A stretch of DNA of 64,000 bases from CAVPOO01 sp963707015 (GCA_963707015.1 CAVPOO010000006.1:95741-159740), one strand, 5' to 3'. Counted from the stretch's first letter, positions 43,537-53,531 are shown. Made by a program: numbers and translations. The notes: generated by a model from the sequence alone, not told the origin.

Positions 43537-45687
43537 CTAGTACGGCTCCGGAACCGCCGGGAAAGTTTTCGGAGATTTCGGAGCAGCTGCCGGGACGTCT
43601 TTTTCTTTCGGAGCGGCTGCCGAGACGTTGTCTTCTTTCGGAACAACTGCCGGATTATCCGTGTCTTTCGGCACAGGCGGCAGCGCCTGCGGGGTCAACC
43701 CGGGCGATTCAAGCAGTGTCGGAAAAGGCGGCAGGTCCGCGACTTCATGTTTGGGCATCAGATCCATGCCCTTCTTCTTGCCTGCCTGCTGGCGTGCCCG
43801 AATGAAATTGTACTTGCCGGCGGCAATCTCGGTCTCCGTCGCCGCGTCGCGGATAATGGACGGCTGAATGAAGACCATGAGGTTCCGCTTGACCTTCGAG
43901 GTGCTCCGAGCCTTGAACAGATTGCCAAGGAAGGGCAGGTCGCCAAGAAAGGGCACCTTCTCGATGTTCTCCTGGGTCTGATCATCGATCAGACCACCGA
44001 GTACTACCATCTGGTGATCCTGTACCAGCACCGTGGTATTGATGTTCCGTACTACGGTGACGATATCCGATGCGCCCGGGACTTGTGTCGGGGAGACGTT
44101 CGAGACTTCCTGCTCGATTTCCAGCTGGATGGCGTCTCCTTCATTGATCTGGGGCTTGATCTTGAGGGTCAGACCGACGTCCTGACGCTCGATGGTCTGG
44201 AAAGGATTCACCGAACCCTGTGCGGCACCCGTATTCGTGAACTGCCCGGTCACAAAGGGGATGTTCTGCGCCACCACAATCTCCGCCTCCTGGTTGTCCA
44301 GGGTCACCAGGTTCGGTGTTGCCAGAATATTGTTGTTGGTGTCTCCAGCCACCGCTGTAATCAGGGCACCGAGGTTCAGGATCTCCGTCCCCAGAATGGT
44401 GCGCGTACCGTCGATAAGCCCGACGGTCAGACCCCTGCCAACATTGCTGAGCGGGTCGGTAGCCACCGCGCCGATGCTCGGAACCCCGGGGATGCTGAAG
44501 TTGGTACCGCCGATGGCACCCTTGTTGTCTGTATTCTGTGTCGACTGCCACTGAACACCAAGCGCCGCCTGGGAGCTGTTGGTTATCTCCGCAATCAGCG
44601 CCTCAACGTGCACCTGGGCACGGCGTATATCCAGTTGCCGGATCACGGTTTGCAGCGAGCGGAACACATCCGGCGGCGTCGTGATCACCAAGGCATTGGC
44701 GGCCTCGTCGGCCTGGATATTGATAGCGAGCCCCTTAGACTTTGCGGCGGCGGCCTGCCCGCCCTTCTGATCCTCCTCGATCCCCTGACTGACACCGGTG
44801 AGTACGTCGACCAGGTCCTGCGCCTTGGCGTACTTGAGATAGACGACATGGGTATTGCCACCGCGCTCCAGCGGTGTGTCGAGATGCGAGATAATGACCC
44901 GCAACCGCAGTCGGTCCGCGCGCCCGCCGCCCAGCAGAACGCTGTTGGTGCGTTCATCAGCAATCAGTGCCAGACCGTCCGCCACACCTGCGGCCGCGCC
45001 CTTGGCTGCTGCAGGCTGGGCACGGCCCAGTGTATTGAGGATGCGTACGACTTCGGTAGCCGAAGCGTGCTCCAGAGGAATGACCTCGATCTCGCTGTCG
45101 CTTTCCTGGTCGATGCGATGGATAATTGACACAAGACGCTCAACATTGTCGGCGCGGTCCGACAGAATCAGCATATTAGTGGACGGATAGGCGGCAAGAT
45201 GTCCCTGCTGGGGCACCAGCGGGCGCAGGATGGGAACGAGTTGCGCCGCCGACACATTGTCGACCTGAACCACCCGCGTAACCATCTCGTCACCCCGCCC
45301 CGGTGATTCCTCGGTGGCGTTGGGAATGGCATCCTGCTTGGCATTCACATCCGGGACGATCTTGACCACCTCGCCGGTCGGCACGGCAGCGAAACCGTGC
45401 ACCTTGAGAATGGAAAGAAACACCTGGTAGATCTCGTCGCTGTTCATCGGGCGTGATGAAATGACCGTGATCTTGCCCTTCACACGCGGATCGACGATGA
45501 AATTGGTGTCGGTAACCTCCGCGACAGTCCCGATGAGGGCACTGATGTCCGCATCCTTGAGGTTCAACGTGACCGTCTGTGCGAGCAGCAACGTTGACCA
45601 GCAACCTGCCAGCAGCAGGAGTGCATGGCGGAATACAGTGAATCCCCTGCCCTGCGGAGTCCCTCGATGAGTCCCTTTCATACGCAT
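43537..45687 (-). CDS. gspD: Type II secretion outer-membrane secretin GspD
   Basis: 716 residues. Signal peptide, N0 domain (VTLNLKDADISALIGTVAEV), N1-N3 repeats (about 125-330), then the secretin core with VPFLGDLPFLGNLFK near residue 600 and a C-terminal S-domain. The last 60 residues are rich in Pro, Ala, Lys and Val (QALPPVPKDTDNPAVVPKED), likely flexible. A dodecamer or larger ring forms the exit channel. It begins at ATG 45687 with AGGGTGAA just upstream and ends four bases before gspE. Confidence 0.96.
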   Translation of the reverse strand: MRMKGTHRGTPQGRGFTVFRHALLLLAGCWSTLLLAQTVTLNLKDADISALIGTVAEVTDTNFIVDPRVKGKITVISSRPMNSDEIYQVFLSILKVHGFAAVPTGEVVKIVPDVNAKQDAIPNATEESPGRGDEMVTRVVQVDNVSAAQLVPILRPLVPQQGHLAAYPSTNMLILSDRADNVERLVSIIHRIDQESDSEIEVIPLEHASATEVVRILNTLGRAQPAAAKGAAAGVADGLALIADERTNSVLLGGGRADRLRLRVIISHLDTPLERGGNTHVVYLKYAKAQDLVDVLTGVSQGIEEDQKGGQAAAAKSKGLAINIQADEAANALVITTPPDVFRSLQTVIRQLDIRRAQVHVEALIAEITNSSQAALGVQWQSTQNTDNKGAIGGTNFSIPGVPSIGAVATDPLSNVGRGLTVGLIDGTRTILGTEILNLGALITAVAGDTNNNILATPNLVTLDNQEAEIVVAQNIPFVTGQFTNTGAAQGSVNPFQTIERQDVGLTLKIKPQINEGDAIQLEIEQEVSNVSPTQVPGASDIVTVVRNINTTVLVQDHQMVVLGGLIDDQTQENIEKVPFLGDLPFLGNLFKARSTSKVKRNLMVFIQPSIIRDAATETEIAAGKYNFIRARQQAGKKKGMDLMPKHEVADLPPFPTLLESPGLTPQALPPVPKDTDNPAVVPKEDNVSAAAPKEKDVPAAAPKSPKTFPAVPEPY

Positions 45688-45733
45688 TTCACCCTGGAAT
45701 TCATAGCCTTGTCGGCGCGCCCATGATCAACCT

Positions 45734-46615
45734 TTAAGGAATCGGGAAGGCCAGATCAAGGTCCTGTCCATTGCGCCGCACCGTCAATGAAAGCTGGTCA
45801 CCCTCCTTGATGCTTTCGAGTACCGCCGCCCCCTGGCTCGGATCATCCAGTTCGATACCGTTGACTTCCGTAACCACATCCCCATCCTGCAGACCCAATT
45901 GTGCAAACAACTCGCGTCTGTTACCGGGGCGCAGCTTGAAGCCGATGAACTGGTCTTCCTCCCGATATGCCTCGGGGCGTGCAATATCCAACAAAACCGC
46001 TGGATTTTGCGCCATTTTTTCGCGATAGTCACCTATCAGCTGCCCCGTGTCGATGCGCCCGGCTGCCCGTCCGGCGGCCTGACGACGGGGTGAAGGCGGC
46101 ATCGCCGAGGCATCACGCGGCAGGCGCAGCGTCTCATAGCGTCCACCCCGTTCCAGGATCACCCGGTCCGGGTAGATTTCAGTAAGGCGCGCACCACCCG
46201 GAATCTCTGCACCGATCGCGTAGGTCTTCTCCTCCCCACCGGCCGCGGCAATGATAGCACGTGCTTCTTCTTGAACATCAGAGGATAAGGCGCCTTTCAG
46301 TGTCAGATTCAGGCGTGTGTCCGGCGCGTCTATCGGACCCTGCTTTACCGGCGCGGCTGGCGCCGCCGCCATGCCGAAGAGGTGCAACTGTTGGAGGCTG
46401 GCAATCGCCTGGGCGTTGCCCGATTCGGGTGCCGGCTTCATCTGCGGCTCGATGGTCACCGGCAGCATTGGCAGCTCCGGCGTCGGTACCAGTAACCAGG
46501 TCAGCGCGGCGAAGCGCCAGATGATCCACACGCCCAGCAATAAGGCGCTGATCCGGGCGGCCCGCTGACCCCGACTTCCCTGTAACCAGTCCATAACCTG
46601 TGTTGCCGATGTCAC
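45734..46615 (-). CDS. gspC: Type II secretion coupling protein GspC
   Basis: 293 residues: one membrane helix (about 22-42), a homology region (LNLTLKGALSSDVQEEARAI and GGARLTEIYPDRVILERGGR) and a C-terminal PDZ domain (LGLQDGDVVTEVNGIELDDP). GspC joins the inner-membrane platform to the GspD secretin and helps select substrates. First gene of the gspC-D-E-F run, 14 bases after rhlB on the same strand. Confidence 0.93.
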   Translation of the reverse strand: MTSATQVMDWLQGSRGQRAARISALLLGVWIIWRFAALTWLLVPTPELPMLPVTIEPQMKPAPESGNAQAIASLQQLHLFGMAAAPAAPVKQGPIDAPDTRLNLTLKGALSSDVQEEARAIIAAAGGEEKTYAIGAEIPGGARLTEIYPDRVILERGGRYETLRLPRDASAMPPSPRRQAAGRAAGRIDTGQLIGDYREKMAQNPAVLLDIARPEAYREEDQFIGFKLRPGNRRELFAQLGLQDGDVVTEVNGIELDDPSQGAAVLESIKEGDQLSLTVRRNGQDLDLAFPIP

Positions 46616-46629
46616 GCTGTTTTTCCCTG

Positions 46630-47895
46630 TTAACGCCCCCTCGACGACCGGCGACTGGAACGCGGCTTTTCCCTCTTGGGCGGCTGTTTGCGACGCGGCA
46701 GCCGCACCGGGGGTTGCAGTGTGTCCTTTAATGCCTCCGGCGGCACCGGCTCAACCGGAATCTTGAGCCCAATGTAGTCCTCGATCTCAGGCAGCGAGTA
46801 CACGAAGCGCTCGCATGCAAAACTCACGGCGTCACCATCCGCACCCAGCCGCGCGGTCCGGCCGATACGATGCACATAGTCTTCGGCATCCTGCGGCAAA
46901 TCATAATTAAAAACGTGGCTCACCTCAGGAATGTGCAAACCTCGTGCCGCAACGTCGGTAGCCACGAGCACCGGCAGGTCCCCGCGCTGGAAACGTTCCA
47001 GCAACTGTTGGCGCTTGCGCTGGGGCACGTCGCCTGATAACACCGCCGTTTCGAAACCGTTACCCTCCAGATAGCCCCAGACCCGCTCAGCGTCGCGTTT
47101 GGTGTTGACGAAAACGATGCTCCGCCTCGGATCCGTGTGCCGAAGTATACTGATGAGGAGCGGAATTTTCTCTTCATTCGCGGTGTGATACACCACCTGA
47201 CGCACCTTGGCCGCCGTCACCCGTTCGGGTTCGATGCGTACCAGCTGCGGGTTGTTCATGTGCTCGTATGCCAGTTCGTTGACGCGATGCGACAAGGTCG
47301 CGGAGAACAGCAGCCCGAGCCGGTGTTCCGGCTTCGGACAGCGGCGCAGCAGGAAACGGATATCCTTGATGAAACCGAGGTCGAACATCCGGTCTGCCTC
47401 GTCCAGCACGACGACCTGGATCATCTTCAGATCGAAGACATGTTGCTTGAAATAGTCAATCGTTCGTCCCGGCGTACCGATCAGAATGTCGACGCCTTCG
47501 GTCAGTGCCGTGCGCTGCTGCTCGTACCCCGTGCCGCCATAGACCAGGGCGAGGCGGAAACCGCAGTACTTGCCGAGAGACTGCGCGTCGGCATGGATCT
47601 GAATGGCCAGTTCCCGGGTCGGTGCAAGTATGATGGCGCGCGGTTGGTTGGGCCGCCGGTCCTTGCTCGCCGCGTGTGTCAGCAGATGCTGGAACGTGGC
47701 GAGCAAAAAGGCAGCCGTCTTGCCGGTACCGGTCTGTGCCTGGCCCGCAATATCCCGTCCCTGCAGGGCTATGGGCAAGGTCTCCGCCTGGATTGGAGTG
47801 CAAACCGAAAAACCGGCCTCCTCAAGTCCTTGCATGATCGCTGGCGCCAGTCCGAGGTCGGAAAGCGCGTAGTCTGTGAGATGTCGTTCAGTCAT
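46630..47895 (-). CDS. rhlB: DEAD-box RNA helicase RhlB
   Basis: 421 residues. All DEAD-box motifs are visible: Q motif GFSVCTPIQAETLP, motif I AQTGTGKT, PTRELAIQ, GTPGR, motif II DEAD in VVVLDEADRMFDLG, SAT in LLFSATL, motif V ATDVAARGLHI, motif VI HRIGRTARLG. A basic C-terminal tail follows, as in RhlB, which works in the RNA degradosome. Position next to divergent trxA-rho is the classic gammaproteobacterial arrangement. The 284-bp upstream region 47896-48179 is shared with trxA; no strong promoter was picked out. Confidence 0.94.
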   Translation of the reverse strand: MTERHLTDYALSDLGLAPAIMQGLEEAGFSVCTPIQAETLPIALQGRDIAGQAQTGTGKTAAFLLATFQHLLTHAASKDRRPNQPRAIILAPTRELAIQIHADAQSLGKYCGFRLALVYGGTGYEQQRTALTEGVDILIGTPGRTIDYFKQHVFDLKMIQVVVLDEADRMFDLGFIKDIRFLLRRCPKPEHRLGLLFSATLSHRVNELAYEHMNNPQLVRIEPERVTAAKVRQVVYHTANEEKIPLLISILRHTDPRRSIVFVNTKRDAERVWGYLEGNGFETAVLSGDVPQRKRQQLLERFQRGDLPVLVATDVAARGLHIPEVSHVFNYDLPQDAEDYVHRIGRTARLGADGDAVSFACERFVYSLPEIEDYIGLKIPVEPVPPEALKDTLQPPVRLPRRKQPPKREKPRSSRRSSRGR

Positions 47896-48179
47896 AACCG
47901 ACCTAGCATACCCTAGAGGTTGCCGAAAAACACATTAAGTTCCCTTTGGACTTGCAATAAGGATCGGATTAGGCTGAAATTACTATATCAACATCCAGAG
48001 TTTAATCACCTTCCCTATACTGTACAGGCTCGTTCAACTGCAGTGGCTATCCAGGGGCCAGTCACAAGTTGATTGAAAATGCCTTGATAAGGACGCATAT
48101 CGATCCGTGAAGTGCGGGGCAGACAGGGCCACGCGGCGGCTTGCCGTGTGTATCCCTTATAATCAGGAGGTCTCTATAA

Positions 48180-48506
48180 GTGAGTGATCGTATCCTTTAT
48201 GTAACGGATGGTTCGTTTGATACCGATGTATTGAAATCGTCAGAACCTGTGCTTGTCGATTACTGGGCCGAATGGTGCGGGCCCTGCAAGATGATCGCCC
48301 CGATCCTGGACGAGATTGCCGATGAATATGTCGGCAAGATACGGGTAGCCAAACTGAACATCGATGAAAACCCGCAGACGCCGCCGAAATACGGCATCCG
48401 GGGTATTCCTACGCTCATGCTGTTCAAGGATGGCAATGTCGAGGCGACCAAGGTTGGCGCCGTTTCCAAGTCGCAGTTGACCGCCTTCATAGACAGTAAT
48501 ATTTGA
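48180..48506 (+). CDS. trxA: Thioredoxin 1
   Basis: 108 residues. Active site WAEWCGPCKMIAP and cis-proline region GIRGIPTLMLFKDG are canonical. It reduces cytosolic disulfides for ribonucleotide reductase, methionine sulfoxide reductase and others. Start is GTG at 48180 with AGGAGG eight bases upstream, a strong ribosome site. rho follows, as in E. coli. Confidence 0.97.
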   Translation: MSDRILYVTDGSFDTDVLKSSEPVLVDYWAEWCGPCKMIAPILDEIADEYVGKIRVAKLNIDENPQTPPKYGIRGIPTLMLFKDGNVEATKVGAVSKSQLTAFIDSNI

Positions 48507-48512
48507 TCGGAT

Positions 48513-48550
48513 GCCGTCCGGTTCCTGGACTGGACGGCTATCCGGAACCG
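48513..48550 (+). other. Competing stem-loops in the trxA-rho interval
   Basis: GCCGTCC (48513-48519) pairs with GGACGGC (48532-48538). GGTTCC inside that loop (48520-48525) can pair with GGAACC at 48544-48549. The two stems are interleaved, so they compete or form a pseudoknot-like fold. They lie 150 bases before the rho start, where rho leader control is known in E. coli. Function here is inferred only. Confidence 0.45.
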
Positions 48551-48699
48551 TGGTAGCCTTGCGGCGTTTATTAAAATAAACGATCGATTATAAGTTTCCG
48601 CCGTCACCGGCAACCTTCCATCAAGAACCCGAATTACCCGGCCCGCCCGGGTGCCCATCATTATTTACATCAACGGCAGCAACTCATAACCGGACAACC

Positions 48700-49956
48700 A
48701 TGAATCTGACTGAACTCAAGCAAAAACCTGCATCGGAAGTTATCGAAATCGCCCAAGGCATGGGGATCGAAGGCATGGCCCGGTCCCGCAAGCAGGACGT
48801 TGTCTTCTCCATCCTGAAGGCGCATGCCAAAAACGGCGAAGACATTTTCGGCGACGGTGTCCTGGAAATACTCCAGGATGGATTCGGTTTCCTGCGCTCG
48901 GCCGACAGTTCCTATCTTGCCGGCCCGGACGACATTTATGTCTCACCCAGTCAGATACGGCGCTTCAGCCTGCGCACCGGCGACACGGTATCCGGCAAGA
49001 TCCGCCCGCCGAAAGAAGGTGAGCGTTATTTCGCCATGCTCAAGGTCGCAGAAATCAATTTTGAGACGCCGGAGAATGCCAAGCACAAGGTCCTGTTTGA
49101 AAACCTGACTCCGTTGCATGCGGACGAGCGACTCACGCTCGAACTCGGCAACGGCAGCACCGAGGACATCACGCCTCGGGTTATCGATCTGGCCGCACCC
49201 ATTGGCAAGGGCCAGCGCGGGCTGATCGTATCCCCGCCCAAGGCCGGCAAGACCATGCTCCTGCAAAACGTCGCCCAGTCGATCGCGAGGAATCACCCGG
49301 AATGCTATCTGATCGTTCTGCTCATCGACGAACGCCCGGAAGAGGTCACCGAGATGGCGCGCTCGGTGCGCGGCGAGGTCGTCTCCAGCACCTTTGACGA
49401 GCCGGCCAGTCGGCATGTGCAGGTCGCGGAGATGGTCATCGAAAAGGCCAAGCGGCTGGTTGAGCACAAGCGGGACGTCGTTATCCTGCTCGATTCCATT
49501 ACCCGCCTGGCCCGCGCCTACAACACGGTCGTTCCGTCCTCCGGGAAAGTGCTGACCGGCGGCGTCGACGCCAACGCGCTGCAGCGCCCCAAACGTTTCT
49601 TCGGCGCCGCACGCAACATCGAGGAAGGCGGCAGTCTGACGATACTGGCGACGGCTCTGATCGAAACCGGATCCCGCATGGACGACGTCATCTACGAGGA
49701 GTTCAAGGGCACGGGCAATATGGAGATCCATCTCGATCGGCGCATTGCCGAGAAACGCGTCTATCCCTCCATCAACATCAACCGCTCGGGCACCCGCCGG
49801 GAAGAGCTGCTCGTCAAGCCGAACGAGCTACAGAAAATGTGGATCCTGCGCAAACTCCTGCACCCCATGGATGAACTCGCTGCCATGGAATTCCTGCTGG
49901 ACAAGCTGAAGGCCACGAAGACGAACGCGGAATTTTTTGAATCGATGAAAAGGTAA
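48700..49956 (+). CDS. rho: Transcription termination factor Rho
   Basis: 418 residues, standard length. N-terminal helix bundle and cold-shock-like RNA domain (DGVLEILQDGFGFLRSADSS, YLAGPDDIYVSPSQIRRF), then the RecA-like motor with P-loop SPPKAGKTMLL, catalytic region LLIDERPEEVTEM, Q-loop SGKVLTGGVDANAL and R-loop. Hexameric helicase that releases RNA polymerase at C-rich unstructured RNA. The stop lies just before the purine arm of array 8. Confidence 0.97.
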   Translation: MNLTELKQKPASEVIEIAQGMGIEGMARSRKQDVVFSILKAHAKNGEDIFGDGVLEILQDGFGFLRSADSSYLAGPDDIYVSPSQIRRFSLRTGDTVSGKIRPPKEGERYFAMLKVAEINFETPENAKHKVLFENLTPLHADERLTLELGNGSTEDITPRVIDLAAPIGKGQRGLIVSPPKAGKTMLLQNVAQSIARNHPECYLIVLLIDERPEEVTEMARSVRGEVVSSTFDEPASRHVQVAEMVIEKAKRLVEHKRDVVILLDSITRLARAYNTVVPSSGKVLTGGVDANALQRPKRFFGAARNIEEGGSLTILATALIETGSRMDDVIYEEFKGTGNMEIHLDRRIAEKRVYPSININRSGTRREELLVKPNELQKMWILRKLLHPMDELAAMEFLLDKLKATKTNAEFFESMKR

Positions 49957-50177
49957 GAAGTCAAAAGCAGAATACAGGAGACAGAATACAGAATACAGAA
50001 TAACCCCAGCCCGACCCACACCAGCCAATCCGGCGCCCGAGGCGTTAACCTCACCCTGCCTATTGTCTATCGCCTACTATCTCGTGTTTCGTGTCTCGTG
50101 TTTCGTGTTTGCTGTCTCCTGTCTCCTGTCTTCTGTATTCTGTCTTCTGTATTCTGTATTCTGTATTCTGGATATTG
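49957..50177 (+). repeat. Heptamer array 8 with left purine arm
   Basis: Purine arm 49957-50003 (GAATACAGGAGACAGAATAC and on), about 75-bp spacer, pyrimidine arm 50080-50170 of 13 units: four TCTCGTG/TTTCGTG units, TTTGCTG, 2 TCTCCTG, then alternating TCTTCTG and TATTCTG. It lies between the convergent rho and purD genes. Confidence 0.95.
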
Positions 50178-50181
50178 TCTT

Positions 50182-51468
50182 TTACTTTCTCTCCCTCGCG
50201 ACCGCCCGATAACCGATGTCCGTCCGGTAATAGGCCTCATCCCAGCGGATTTTCTTTACCTGCTCATAGGCGCGCTGCTGGGCAAGCGCGACGCTCTCGC
50301 CAAGCGCGCAGACACACAGCACCCGCCCGCCACTGGTCACCACCTGGCCGTTGCGATCAGTGGTACCGGCATGAAATACCTTGATGTCTTCCCGATCGTT
50401 CGCCGGCAAACCCTCAATCACGTCGCCTGTGCGATAAGGGCCCGGATAGCCGCCAGCCGCCATCACCACACCAAGTGCCGCACGGGGATCCCATTCGACC
50501 TGCATTTCATCCAGGCGCCTGTCGAGCGCCGCGTCACACAAGGCAACCAGGTCGGATTTGAGACGCAGCATGATGGGCTGGGTTTCGGGATCGCCAAAAC
50601 GGACATTAAACTCCAGCACTTTCGGCGTGCCGTCGGCGCCGATCATCACGCCCGCGTAGAGAAAACCGGTATAGGGCCGTCCCTCCGCCGCCATGCCGCG
50701 CACCGTCGGCTCGATCACCTCGCGCATGATCCTGTCATGGACTTCCGGGGTCACGACCGGCGCGGGCGAGTAGGCGCCCATCCCCCCGGTATTGGGCCCG
50801 GTGTCACCGTCATGCGCCGCCTTGTGGTCCTGCGACGTTGCCAGCGGCAGGATATGCTCGCCGTCCACCATGACGATAAAGCTCGCCTCCTCGCCCTCGA
50901 GGAACGCCTCAATGACGACCCGATTGCCTGCCTCACCAAAGGCATTGCCGGCGAGCATGTCCCTGACCGCGGCGATCGCCTCATCCGGCGTCTCGGCCAG
51001 AATCACGCCCTTGCCGGCCGCCAGTCCATCGGCCTTCACCACGATCGGGGCACCCTGTTCGCGGATATAGTCTATCGCCGCATCGATCTCGGTGAAGTTG
51101 GCATAGGCAGCGGTGGGGATGGCATGTCGCGCCAGGAAATCCTTGCTGAAGGCCTTGGAACCCTCCAGCTCGGCCGCCGCCTCGCTCGGACCAAAACATC
51201 GCAGACCGGCGTTGGCAAAGACATCGACGAGACCGAGTACCAGTGGCACTTCGGGCCCAACGATGGTCAGACCGATGGATTCTTTACGGGCAAAGTCGAG
51301 CAGCGCGCCGACATGCTCGGCAGGGATGGCAACATTTTCAAGCCGCGGTTCGCGCGCGGTACCGGCATTGCCCGGGGCGACGAACACCTTGTCCACCCCT
51401 GGCGACTGCGCCGCCTTCCAGGCCAGGGCATGTTCACGCCCACCGCCGCCGATTATGAGAATTCTCAT
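50182..51468 (-). CDS. purD: Phosphoribosylamine-glycine ligase
   Basis: 428 residues, ATP-grasp enzyme of purine synthesis joining glycine to phosphoribosylamine. N-terminal MRILIIGGGGREHALAWKAA, GPEVPLVLGLVD, the ATP-grasp FIVMVDGEHILPLATSQDHK, and GPNTGGMGAYSPAP are all canonical. It lies downstream of purH with heptamer array 9 between them. Its C-terminus (RAVARERK) stops at the right edge of array 8 and shows no repeat tail. Confidence 0.96.
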   Translation of the reverse strand: MRILIIGGGGREHALAWKAAQSPGVDKVFVAPGNAGTAREPRLENVAIPAEHVGALLDFARKESIGLTIVGPEVPLVLGLVDVFANAGLRCFGPSEAAAELEGSKAFSKDFLARHAIPTAAYANFTEIDAAIDYIREQGAPIVVKADGLAAGKGVILAETPDEAIAAVRDMLAGNAFGEAGNRVVIEAFLEGEEASFIVMVDGEHILPLATSQDHKAAHDGDTGPNTGGMGAYSPAPVVTPEVHDRIMREVIEPTVRGMAAEGRPYTGFLYAGVMIGADGTPKVLEFNVRFGDPETQPIMLRLKSDLVALCDAALDRRLDEMQVEWDPRAALGVVMAAGGYPGPYRTGDVIEGLPANDREDIKVFHAGTTDRNGQVVTSGGRVLCVCALGESVALAQQRAYEQVKKIRWDEAYYRTDIGYRAVARERK

Positions 51469-51525
51469 TGCTCGATTGTCTTCTGAAAACAGTCAGGAAC
51501 GTACAGCGCCGTGACTCAAGAAAAA

Positions 51526-51728
51526 CAGGAATACAGAATACAGGAGTCAGAATCCAGAATACTGCCTCAGCGTACCTGACCTAAGACTGTACTGAAAAAT
51601 CCCAATCATCTCGCCGCCTCACTCCTAACTCCTGTCTCCTGTATTCTGTATTCTGTATTCTGTATTCTGTATTCTGTATTCTGTATTCTGAATTCTGAAT
51701 TCTGTCTTCCGTCTCCTGTATTCTGGCA
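51526..51728 (+). repeat. Heptamer array 9 with left purine arm
   Basis: Purine arm 51526-51563 (GGAATACAGAATACAGGAGT and on), about 55-bp spacer, pyrimidine arm 51619-51725: ACTCCTA, ACTCCTG, TCTCCTG, then about seven TATTCTG, AATTCTG units and a final TCTTCCG TCTCCTG TATTCTG. It lies between purH and purD, both on the minus strand, and ends a few bases from the purH stop. Confidence 0.95.
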
Positions 51729-51729
51729 T

Positions 51730-53298
51730 TTAATGCCTAAAATGCCGCATCCCCGTAAACACCATCGCCATGCCGTGCTCATCGGCCGCAGCGATTACCT
51801 CGTCGTCCCGCATGGAGCCACCCGGTTCGATCACCGCCGTGATGCCAGCGGCGTGTGCGGCATCGATACCATCGCGGAACGGGAAAAAGGCGTCCGAGGC
51901 CATCACAGAGCCCTTGACCTCCAGTCCCTCGTCCGCCGCCTTGATGCCGGCGATTTTGGCGCTGTAGACGCGGCTCATTTGCCCCGCACCCACACCGATG
52001 GTCATGCCGTCCCGGCAATACACAATGGCATTGGACTTCACGAACTTGCATACCCGCCAGGCGAACAGCAGATCACGCAACTGCCCATCGCTCGGTGCCT
52101 TTTTGGTCACCAGCTTGAGGTCCGACTCGCTGACCTGCCCAAGATCACGATCCTGCACCAGCAGGCCACCGTTGACACGTTTGAAATCGAACGCCGGCAC
52201 CGGTACCTCGGGCCACGCGCCGCAGGCGAGCACTCGGACATTCTTCTTCGTGTTCAGTACCGACAGCGCGTCATCTGCCACCGCGGGCGCGATAATCACC
52301 TCGACAAACTGGCGGTCGATAATCGCCCGGGCCGTTTCGGCGTCCAGTGCCTGATTGAAGGCGATGATACCGCCAAAGGCCGAGGTCGGATCCGTCGTGT
52401 AGGCGCGCTCATAGGCCTCCAGCAGGCTGGCACCCACTGCCACACCGCAGGGGTTGGCGTGCTTCACGATGACGCAGGCAGGCCCCTCGTGAAACGACTT
52501 CACACACTCCAGTGCCGCATCCGTATCGGCGACATTGTTGTAGGACAGTTCCTTACCCTGTAACTGACGCGCCGTGGCCACGCAGGCCTCGGGCACCCTG
52601 TGATCGATATAGAAGGCGGCGCGCTGATGCGGATTCTCGCCATAACGCATGCCCTGCACCTTGCGCACCTGCAGGCTGAAGGTGCGCGGAAAGGCTGCAT
52701 CCGCGTCGGGCAGATTGTGGCCACCCAGATAGTTGGCGATGGCGCCATCGTAACGTGCCGTATGCTCAAAGGTCTTTACAGCCAGAAGGTAGCGTGTCTC
52801 GTCCGTCACAGCGCCCGCGTTTGTATCCATCTCGGCCAGCACCCGAGTGTAGTCCGCCGTATCGACGACAACCGTCACTGCCGCGTGGTTCTTGGCCGCC
52901 GCGCGCAGCAGGCTGGGACCGCCGATATCGATGTTCTCGATGGCCGTGGACAGATCACAGCCGGGCTGCGCGACAGTCTCCTCAAACGGATACAGATTGA
53001 CGACGACGAGATCGATCGGCGGGATGCCCTGCGCCTGCATTGCCACATCGTCCGTACCGCGCCGACCCAGGATTCCACCATGGATTTTCGGATGCAGCGT
53101 CTTCACCCGCCCGGCCATCATCTCGGGAAACCCGGTGTAGTCCGATACCTCGACCACGGCTATGCCGTTATCGCTCAACAGCCGGGCTGTGCCGCCGGTG
53201 GACAGTATCTCCACACCACGCTCAACCAGGGCATGCGCGAAATCGCTGACACCCGTCTTGTCGGAGACGCTGATCAGGGCACGTTTGATGGTCTTCAT
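51730..53298 (-). CDS. purH: Bifunctional AICAR formyltransferase / IMP cyclohydrolase
   Basis: 522 residues catalysing the last two steps to IMP. An N-terminal MGS-type cyclohydrolase domain (RALISVSDKTGVSDFAHAL, GGTARLLSDNG, GRVKTLHPKIHGGIL) and the formyltransferase domain (LRYGENPHQRAAFY-type, seen as GMRYGENPHQRAAF; VIVKHANPCGVAVG; DAFFPFRDG) are intact. Usually co-transcribed with purD. Its upstream region (53299-53822) is filled with repeats, separating it from fis. Confidence 0.96.
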   Translation of the reverse strand: MKTIKRALISVSDKTGVSDFAHALVERGVEILSTGGTARLLSDNGIAVVEVSDYTGFPEMMAGRVKTLHPKIHGGILGRRGTDDVAMQAQGIPPIDLVVVNLYPFEETVAQPGCDLSTAIENIDIGGPSLLRAAAKNHAAVTVVVDTADYTRVLAEMDTNAGAVTDETRYLLAVKTFEHTARYDGAIANYLGGHNLPDADAAFPRTFSLQVRKVQGMRYGENPHQRAAFYIDHRVPEACVATARQLQGKELSYNNVADTDAALECVKSFHEGPACVIVKHANPCGVAVGASLLEAYERAYTTDPTSAFGGIIAFNQALDAETARAIIDRQFVEVIIAPAVADDALSVLNTKKNVRVLACGAWPEVPVPAFDFKRVNGGLLVQDRDLGQVSESDLKLVTKKAPSDGQLRDLLFAWRVCKFVKSNAIVYCRDGMTIGVGAGQMSRVYSAKIAGIKAADEGLEVKGSVMASDAFFPFRDGIDAAHAAGITAVIEPGGSMRDDEVIAAADEHGMAMVFTGMRHFRH

Positions 53299-53356
53299 GC
53301 GTGCGCTCGGTAAATGGCCACGGAACCGAATGGGACTTGCTTGAGTCGAAATCTAC

Positions 53357-53475
53357 GGTGGGTTAGCGCTTTTTGCGTAACCCACCAAGGGTTGCGAAGC
53401 AATACAACGCATTTTCTAATGCGTGCCTGCCGGCACATCCGGTGGGTTACGGCACAAACGGCGTGCCTAACCCAT
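53357..53475. repeat. REP-like double hairpin in the fis-purH gap
   Basis: Two successive inverted repeats with the GTGGGTTA arm. First: GGTGGGTTAGCGC (53357-53369) with GCGTAACCCACC (53375-53386). Second: GGTGGGTTACGGCAC (53441-53455) with GTGCCTAACCCATC (53463-53476). The GGTGGGTTA / TAACCCACC family is common as an intergenic REP element in proteobacteria. Confidence 0.75.
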
Positions 53476-53531
53476 CTCAATTCACCCTACATCGCCCTAC
53501 ATCGATCAGGGAACCGCCTGAGCAAGTGCCA

